This document shows positions 58,909 through 64,000 of a stretch of DNA of 64,000 nt, piece after piece (the first letter of the stretch is position 1; each line of letters begins with the position of its first letter). The stretch spans positions 1,126,001 through 1,190,000 of the forward strand of contig NZ_OY761823.1 of NCBI RefSeq assembly GCF_963664965.1. The letters run 5' to 3'. The notes beneath the pieces were generated by a model. It saw only the letters and a program-made list of their open reading frames with translations. It did not search any database and had not been told where the DNA came from. This stretch comes from an uncultured Pseudodesulfovibrio sp. Its GTDB lineage: Bacteria; Desulfobacterota; Desulfovibrionia; Desulfovibrionales; Desulfovibrionaceae. The position numbers and the translations under genes are program-made.

Positions 58909-59568
58909 TTACAGTTTCTCGGCGCGTTTTTCGCGCAGCCAGGAGTACCAGCCTTCCATGTTCTCGCCGGTGCGGGCGGAGATGGGCATCACCTTGATGT
59001 CCTTGTTGAGCTTGGTGGCATGGCCTTTGGCCTTGTCGAGATCAAAGTCGACGTAGGGAAGCAGGTCAACCTTGTTGAGCAGCATGACTGCGGAGATGTG
59101 GAACATGAGGGGGTATTTTTCCGGCTTGTCGTCGCCTTCGGCCACGGAAAGGAGGGTGATCTTGTAGTCTTCGCCCACTTCGAATTCCGCGGGGCAGACG
59201 AGGTTGCCCACGTTTTCCACGAACAGGATGTCGATTTCATCCATGTTCAGGGCCTTGAGGGAATCGAGAACCATGCCGGAATCGAGGTGGCAGCCGCCTT
59301 CGGTGTTGACCTGCACTGCCTGTGCGCCGGTTGCGGCCACACGCTGTGCGTCGTTGTCGGTCTGGAGGTCGCCTTCGATGACAGCCATTCTGAACTCGTC
59401 CTTGAGGTCGGTCAGGGTGCGCTCCAGAAGGGTGGTCTTGCCTGCGCCGGGGGAGCTCATCAGGTTGACGCAGAGAATCTTCTTCTCGGCGAATTTGTTC
59501 TTGAGCTCCTCTGCGAGTCGATCATTGGCTTCAAGTACCTTGCGAACGATGGTCACTTCCTGAGACAT
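58909..59568 (-). CDS. hypB: Hydrogenase nickel incorporation GTPase HypB
   Basis: A 219-residue GTPase that loads Ni into [NiFe]-hydrogenase. NLMSSPGAGKTTLLERTL is the P-loop, VIEGDLQTDNDAQR switch I, VNTEGGCHLD the metal-site segment and LNKVDLLPYVDFD the guanine specificity motif. It lacks the N-terminal His-rich or CXXCGC Ni-binding extension of E. coli HypB. GAGGAG precedes the ATG. It is paired with hypA upstream. Confidence 0.96.
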   Translation of the reverse strand: MSQEVTIVRKVLEANDRLAEELKNKFAEKKILCVNLMSSPGAGKTTLLERTLTDLKDEFRMAVIEGDLQTDNDAQRVAATGAQAVQVNTEGGCHLDSGMVLDSLKALNMDEIDILFVENVGNLVCPAEFEVGEDYKITLLSVAEGDDKPEKYPLMFHISAVMLLNKVDLLPYVDFDLDKAKGHATKLNKDIKVMPISARTGENMEGWYSWLREKRAEKL

Positions 59569-59619
59569 GGCTTCTCCTCGTAAATTCGTAAAATATTTCA
59601 GCAGACGGGCAGCGTGTGC

Positions 59620-59994
59620 CTAGTCGTCCGTGGGGTCATCGATTTCAATGGAATCAATGAGCAGTTCCTTTCCTTCCAGCACATCATGACCGAGCAGGGC
59701 CTCGCATTTGGGGCACGGCATGCACCGTGTGTGCGCGGGGCTGAACACTTCGCCGCATTCTCCGCAGGCCACGCGCAGCGGAACTTCGATTACTTCCAGC
59801 TTTGCTCCGGCGAATTCATCGCCGCATTCTCCGTCGAGAGTGAGCGCTTCCCATGCGAATTCAAGAGCTTCAGTTACCGCTCCGGCCAGTGCGCCGTTTT
59901 TGATAACCACTTTCTTGAGCCTCTGGCCGTCATGTGTGACCATTTCCTCGTGCAGAATGCCGAGGATGGATTGCATTATGGACATTTCGTGCAT
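59620..59994 (-). CDS. hypA: Hydrogenase nickel metallochaperone HypA
   Basis: A 124-residue protein. It begins MHEMSIMQSIL, the invariant MHE Ni-binding start, which fixes the ATG at 59994. The zinc loop has CGECGEVF and CMPCPKC. HypA works with HypB in Ni delivery to hydrogenase. The AGGAG site is 14 bases upstream, farther than usual. Its stop lies 51 bases before the hypB start, in one operon. No hydrogenase structural gene is in the window. Confidence 0.95.
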   Translation of the reverse strand: MHEMSIMQSILGILHEEMVTHDGQRLKKVVIKNGALAGAVTEALEFAWEALTLDGECGDEFAGAKLEVIEVPLRVACGECGEVFSPAHTRCMPCPKCEALLGHDVLEGKELLIDSIEIDDPTDD

Positions 59995-60097
59995 GGAAAA
60001 ATGACTTACTCCTTTTTTTCTGGAGCGGCAAGGGAACATCCGAGCATGTGAGCATGTTTGACAAATTTTATGAAAGGAGTATCTCTTTTCCCAGCTT

Positions 60098-60239
60098 GTT
60101 CTCAGGGCGGGGTGGAAGTCCCCACCGGCGGTAATCCGGCTTTGGCCGGGAAGCCCGCGAGCGCTTCTTCAGCGGGAAGAAGGTCAGCAGACCCGGTGTG
60201 AATCCGGGGCCGACGGTAACAGTCCGGATGAAAGAGAAT
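60098..60239 (+). ncRNA. FMN riboswitch (RFN element)
   Basis: The conserved RFN blocks are all present: CAGGGCGGGGTGGAAGTCCC, CACCGGCGGTAAT, AGCCCGCGAGCGC, a GTCAGCAGACCCGGTGTGA block, GGGGCCGACGGT and CAGTCCGGATGAAAGAGAA. It lies about 115 bases upstream of ribB on the same strand. A small hairpin CATCCGCA/TGCGGATG (60257-60277) follows; no U run is seen, so control may act on translation. Confidence 0.96.
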
Positions 60240-60357
60240 GAGGCAGTTTCCATATCCATCCGCATGCACTGCGGATGTCTTCTGGGCCGTGCTTTTCTGC
60301 ATGGCGACTGTCTGTCTTTGCGCCCTGATTCACTCATACTCTTCAAGGAGATTCATG

Positions 60358-61011
60358 ATGAATCAGTCTTTGCTTACCCCTTTTGGCTCCCCTCTCGAAC
60401 GTGTGGAAAAGGCTCTTGCCGCTCTTCGGGAAGGTCGTGGAATTCTTGTCGCGGACAATGAAAATCGTGAAAACGAAGGCGACCTGATTTTTGCCGCCGA
60501 GACCCTTACCGACGACCAGATGGCCATGCTTATCCGCGAGTGCAGCGGCATTGTCTGCCTGTGCATGACGGATGAGAAGGTCAGGTCTCTCGGGCTGCCC
60601 ATGATGGTCGAGGAAAATTCGAGCCAGTACCAGACCGCGTTCACCATTTCCATTGAGGCCGCACGCGGGGTCACCACTGGCGTTTCTGCCGCAGACCGCG
60701 TCACCACGGTCAAGACGGCTGCCGCAGACGGAGCCGTACCTGCCGACATCGCCAGTCCCGGCCATGTCTTCCCGTTGCGTGCCCGTCCCGGCGGAGTCCT
60801 GGAGCGCGGAGGCCATACCGAGGCCACTGTGGACATGACGCGTCTGGCAGGGCTTGCCCCGTGCGGCGTGTTGTGTGAGCTGACCAACCCTGACGGCACC
60901 ATGGCCCGCCTGCCGGAGATCGTCGCTTTCGGTGAAAAGCACGGCATGCCGGTTTGTACCGTGGATGATATCGTTGCTTACCGGAAGGCGCATGAAAAGG
61001 CCGCAGCCTGA
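60358..61011 (+). CDS. ribB: 3,4-dihydroxy-2-butanone 4-phosphate synthase
   Basis: A 217-residue enzyme converting ribulose 5-phosphate to the four-carbon unit of riboflavin. [18 protein letters not shown] holds the acidic substrate/metal loop, [10 protein letters not shown] the next conserved part, and [18 protein letters not shown] the later motif. It is the monofunctional form (217 residues as in E. coli) without the GTP cyclohydrolase II half. AAGGAG precedes tandem ATGs; the second at 60358 has better spacing. It is controlled by the FMN riboswitch upstream. No other rib gene follows. Confidence 0.96.
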   Translation: MNQSLLTPFGSPLERVEKALAALREGRGILVADNENRENEGDLIFAAETLTDDQMAMLIRECSGIVCLCMTDEKVRSLGLPMMVEENSSQYQTAFTISIEAARGVTTGVSAADRVTTVKTAAADGAVPADIASPGHVFPLRARPGGVLERGGHTEATVDMTRLAGLAPCGVLCELTNPDGTMARLPEIVAFGEKHGMPVCTVDDIVAYRKAHEKAAA

Positions 61012-61033
61012 TCTGTCGAATCCTGTGTTTTAT

Positions 61034-61072
61034 GAAGAAGAGGTCGCCTTTGGGCGGCCTCTTCTATTTTTC
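61034..61072 (+). terminator. Terminator after ribB
   Basis: GAAGAGGTCGCC pairs with GGCGGCCTCTTC (one mismatch) and is followed by TATTTTT. Confidence 0.85.
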
Positions 61073-61176
61073 CGGAAGTTTTATAACGGCGTTGTGTCTG
61101 CATGGGAAAACAGGCAGAGTGGGCTATGAGTACAAGTGGTTTTGGGTCGGCGTTTCCGTAAAGGCGGTGTAGGCGG

Positions 61177-63045
61177 ATGAAACTGAGAAATGCGACATTC
61201 ATTTCCTTGGGAATACTGATTCTCGCCATTTTGGGGATTCAGTTGTTTGCGGCCAATTACCGGGTCAGAGACAACTTCGAGTCTCTGGAACGGGAGATGG
61301 TTGCATCCGATGCGCGCAGGGCATTGAAAGGGATGCAGCGGGAGTTGACGTCGCTGGATACGATCCTTTGGGACTGGGCCTCCTGGGATGACATGTATGC
61401 TTTCGTTCAGGACCGGGACCAGACCTTTTTTGATGCGAACCTTGATTACAAGAGTTTTGACTTTGATATTTTTCAACTTCTGGTCCTTACCAACAATGAG
61501 GGAGAGGTCATTGCCGGCTCTGCCATTGATGCTGCCGGGGCAAGAGATGACGCCTTGCTGGAAGGAGTGCTGGAGACGCTCAAGGACTTGCCGCTTCCCA
61601 GTCTTGGCAAGGGGCGGGGGGCAGGTGGACTGATCCTTCTGCCGCAGGCCAACCTGCTGGTCGCGAGACGTCCCGTCCTGACTTCGGACGATTCCGGACC
61701 CGCCAGAGGCAGCCTGCTGCTGGCCCGCGTTGTTGACGATGCCTTTTTTCAGAGGCTTTCCATCCAGCTGGAATTGTCTGTGGTTGCGAAACCCATTCCG
61801 GCGACACCTGACAGCCGTTCGGCGCGAATAATTCACATTTTGGGCGGGCAGCCCGAAATCTCTGTCGCGGCTGAGGACAAGGACATCATCAAGGGGGAGG
61901 TCCTGCTCAACAATCTTGATGGTGTGCCCGCTTTCATGCTGTCCGTCATCGAGAGACGTCGTATTGCCGCGCAGGGGCGCAGGGTTGCGGTATATGATTC
62001 CCTTTTCCTGACTGCCGTGCTTGCCGTATTCAGTCTGCTTATTTTTTACGTTCTGCAAAAAAAGATACTTTCCCGTCTGGAGCGGTTGAACAGGGACGTG
62101 CAGCAAATGGATTTGGGTGGCACTTCCTTTGGAGCAGTCGTTGTTGACGGGCAGGATGAGATTTCGGAACTCGGGCAGAGCGTGAACAGACTGCTGGATC
62201 GCATCGCCCGGGACCATGCGGCCTTGCTTCAGGCCCATGACGGACTGGAAGAGGAAGTCTCCCGGAGAACAGCGGAATTGGAGGAAGCCAACCGGGAACT
62301 GCTTGTTCTGGACAAGGCCAAGACCCAGTTTCTTTCGTCAACGTCCCATGAGCTGCGTACGCCGCTTACTTCGATTCAGGGATTCCTCAAGCTGATGAAC
62401 CGGACGTTCCGCAACAAGTATCACGCGAAGCTGGTTTCCGCCGGGGTGGAACGCCGCGTTCTTGATCGGCATATGGAAAATTATGACGTCGCCCTTGCCG
62501 AAACAAATCGGCTGCGTCTGCTTGTCGACGACCTGCTTGATCTGAACAAGATCGAAGCCGGGGTGCTTGAGTGGAGCGAAGAAGTGGTCGAGGTCGATGA
62601 GATCGTCCGTGTGGTTGAAGAACTCGGCGCGAAACTGTTTGCCAAAGAGCCTGAAGTCGAGTTTGTCGTGGAAGCCGATACCGGCGGTCTCGCGGTGTGG
62701 GTGGACCGGGTTCGGATTCAGCAGGTGTTGCAGATTCTGGTGTATAACGCATCCCGGTTTACGGACGTCGGGCAGGTGAAGCTGTCTGTACATCCCCATG
62801 GCGAGGCGGCTGTCGAGTTTTCCGTGACAGACACAGGTCAGGGGATTGCCGAGGAAGACATCAACCATGTCTTTGATATCTTTTATCGTATCCAATCCGG
62901 CGGGGAGTTGTCCGGTTCGGTTTTTGCCACCGGCCTTGGGTTGCCTCTGTGTCAGCGGATTCTGCAACACTGCGGTAGCGAGTTACAGGTCGAGTCCGAG
63001 TTCGGCAAGGGAACGAAGTTTACATTCGTGCTGCCGTTGAAGTAG
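61177..63045 (+). CDS. Membrane sensor histidine kinase with CHASE4 domain
   Basis: A 622-residue kinase. Helices at about 7-26 and 275-295 flank a periplasmic CHASE4-type sensor with WDWASWDDMYAFVQ. HAMP (about 300-350) and a coiled coil precede the HisKA box SSTSHELRTPLTSIQGF, in which the His is phosphorylated. The ATPase domain has a divergent N box (QILVYNASRF in place of NLLSNAIKF), G1 VTDTGQGIAEEDINHVFDIFYR and G2 ATGLGLPLC. No response-regulator gene is adjacent, so it is an orphan. AGGCGG precedes the ATG. Confidence 0.92.
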   Translation: MKLRNATFISLGILILAILGIQLFAANYRVRDNFESLEREMVASDARRALKGMQRELTSLDTILWDWASWDDMYAFVQDRDQTFFDANLDYKSFDFDIFQLLVLTNNEGEVIAGSAIDAAGARDDALLEGVLETLKDLPLPSLGKGRGAGGLILLPQANLLVARRPVLTSDDSGPARGSLLLARVVDDAFFQRLSIQLELSVVAKPIPATPDSRSARIIHILGGQPEISVAAEDKDIIKGEVLLNNLDGVPAFMLSVIERRRIAAQGRRVAVYDSLFLTAVLAVFSLLIFYVLQKKILSRLERLNRDVQQMDLGGTSFGAVVVDGQDEISELGQSVNRLLDRIARDHAALLQAHDGLEEEVSRRTAELEEANRELLVLDKAKTQFLSSTSHELRTPLTSIQGFLKLMNRTFRNKYHAKLVSAGVERRVLDRHMENYDVALAETNRLRLLVDDLLDLNKIEAGVLEWSEEVVEVDEIVRVVEELGAKLFAKEPEVEFVVEADTGGLAVWVDRVRIQQVLQILVYNASRFTDVGQVKLSVHPHGEAAVEFSVTDTGQGIAEEDINHVFDIFYRIQSGGELSGSVFATGLGLPLCQRILQHCGSELQVESEFGKGTKFTFVLPLK

Positions 63046-63069
63046 TGTTTAAACTTACTGCCAATACGA

Positions 63070-63104
63070 AAAAGGTCCGGCGGATATATCCACCGGACAT
63101 TTTG
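63070..63104. terminator. Bidirectional terminator
   Basis: GTCCGGCGG and CCACCGGAC enclose ATATAT. The minus strand has a run of U after the stem and the plus strand ATTTTGTT, so it can serve both the kinase and the convergent CBS gene. Confidence 0.75.
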
Positions 63105-63126
63105 TTGTCTGATAAACACGCTTGAG

Positions 63127-63615
63127 CTATTTGAATATCTTCATCATGTCGCGGGTCATTTCACGATAGACGTCGGTCACGTAGACCACGCCCATGACTC
63201 TGTCGCCTTCCATTACCAGCGCCCAGTCGCGGCGGGATTTGAGGAAGGTGTCGAGCACGAGCAGGATGGGCTCGTTTGGTTTGAGCACGGGCGGATTCTT
63301 GATGAGGTAGTCGTCAAGGCGCATCTGCGTGCAGATCAGGCAGGCGTTGGCAAACTGCTGATCCCAGTCCACTTCGCCGTCCTGCTTGAGATTTTCATCC
63401 TTGAGAACCGACTGCTTGACCGCCTTGAACAGCTTCCACAGGTTGATGGTGCCCTTGAGCTTGCCGCTCTTTGTCAGAACGACGACCACCTGTGAATCCG
63501 GTGCGTCCACCATGGCTTCGCGCATGACGCGGATGGTCTCGGCCAGACTGGCATCTTCCTGTACAGTGGGAAATTCGTCGCGCATCATGTCCCATGCGCG
63601 TTTTCTGAGCATCAT
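63127..63615 (-). CDS. CBS-domain pair protein
   Basis: A 162-residue cytoplasmic protein. Two CBS motifs are visible: FPTVQEDASLAETIRVM with VVVLTKSGKLKGTINL, and PPVLKPNEPILLVLDTFL with VMEGDRVMGVVYVTDVYREM. CBS pairs bind adenosine nucleotides and act as energy or ligand sensors. The ATG at 63615 follows AAGGAG; the frame above it starts with TTG. Partner unknown. Confidence 0.88.
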   Translation of the reverse strand: MMLRKRAWDMMRDEFPTVQEDASLAETIRVMREAMVDAPDSQVVVVLTKSGKLKGTINLWKLFKAVKQSVLKDENLKQDGEVDWDQQFANACLICTQMRLDDYLIKNPPVLKPNEPILLVLDTFLKSRRDWALVMEGDRVMGVVYVTDVYREMTRDMMKIFK

Positions 63616-63756
63616 AGCTTCTATCTCCTTCAAATGTGCAAACGAATGTCAGACCCTCACGCTTGTATTCCTAGCCCCTTAGGCGCTTTTTGTCCATATC
63701 GCAAGTGACTTGTGCAACGGCTTGACTTGGCGGGCGTCGCGGGGAACAGTCCGGAC

Positions 63757-64000
63757 ATGAAAATGCGAAAAGCGGTTTTTACCGTATTCATGATCCTGTT
63801 TCTGTCCCATCCGGCCCATGGCGGGCTGAAAATGCCTTTTGGTCCCGGTGAAAAATTGACCTACGAGATTCACTGGACGTTCATCCATGCGGGTGACGCC
63901 GTGCTTGAGGTCATGCCCGATACCGAGATGAACGGCGTTCTGGCGCGTCACTTCAAGGCCACGGCCAAGACTGTTCCATGGGTGGATAAATTCTACAAGG
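63757..64000 (+). CDS. DUF3108 family secreted protein, 3' end outside window
   Basis: Only the first ~81 residues are seen. A signal peptide (KMRKAVFTVFMILFLSHPAHG) precedes FGPGEKLTYEIHWTFIHAGDAVLEV, which matches the start of DUF3108 proteins, a periplasmic or outer-membrane-associated family of unknown role. The start could be 63757 or the next ATG at 63763; GGGGAA lies 12 bases upstream of the first. Confidence 0.75.
   Translation, partial: MKMRKAVFTVFMILFLSHPAHGGLKMPFGPGEKLTYEIHWTFIHAGDAVLEVMPDTEMNGVLARHFKATAKTVPWVDKFYK

Overview
The window is 64 kb of GC-rich, gene-dense bacterial chromosome of the Desulfovibrionaceae (Desulfovibrio/Pseudodesulfovibrio) type. This assignment is an inference. 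It rests on the gene mix (Mla/MCE operon, fused CobA-HemD, HypA/HypB, Mrp plus NifX-domain protein under a sigma-54 regulator, many c-di-GMP proteins) and on long intergenic hairpin cassettes of a kind I associate with that family. About 60 genes are visible. I see no rRNA, tRNA, CRISPR array, IS element or prophage.

Layout: 1-5.4 kb, cell-surface carbohydrate genes (two glycosyltransferases, a radical SAM/TPR protein, a polysaccharide deacetylase-like protein, a GNAT enzyme). 5.5-11 kb, housekeeping and small hypotheticals (PncC, DUF3124, TauE/SafE, ArgJ, tautomerase, HD hydrolase). 11.3-14.9 kb, a complete mlaE-F-D-C-A phospholipid-transport operon in which mlaF carries an apparent one-base deletion. 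15-18.7 kb, small proteins and a minus-strand PilZ / HD-GYP / membrane-protein operon. 19-23 kb, AMMECR1, an Atg22-like MFS, CbiA and a TPR protein. 23-28.4 kb, NhaA and a periplasmic binding protein translationally coupled to a GGDEF-EAL protein. 28.5-38.5 kb, hypotheticals, FapA, a BPL_N protein, ValS, CobA-HemD and PurN. 38.8-40.9 kb, a short RHS protein with a variable C-terminus, a low-GC membrane protein (immunity candidate) and a displaced RHS-core remnant. 41-44.3 kb, M24 peptidase, FAD oxidoreductase and a second deacetylase-like protein.

44.4-55.4 kb holds the most unusual system: a minimal FtsX permease, a LolD/MacB-type ATPase, a 1643-residue protein joining a catalytically degenerate M28-peptidase-like ectodomain to an FtsX permease, and two large OPT-like polytopic membrane proteins. 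The last of these is bracketed by two copies of a ~0.5-kb intergenic cassette with inverted ends and hairpins whose stems differ between copies by paired changes. 55.9-64 kb has Mrp, a NifX-domain protein behind a near-consensus sigma-54 promoter next to a sigma-54 activator, HypB/HypA, an FMN riboswitch with ribB, a CHASE4 histidine kinase, a CBS protein and the start of a DUF3108 gene.

All functions are read from motifs by eye. No database search was run.
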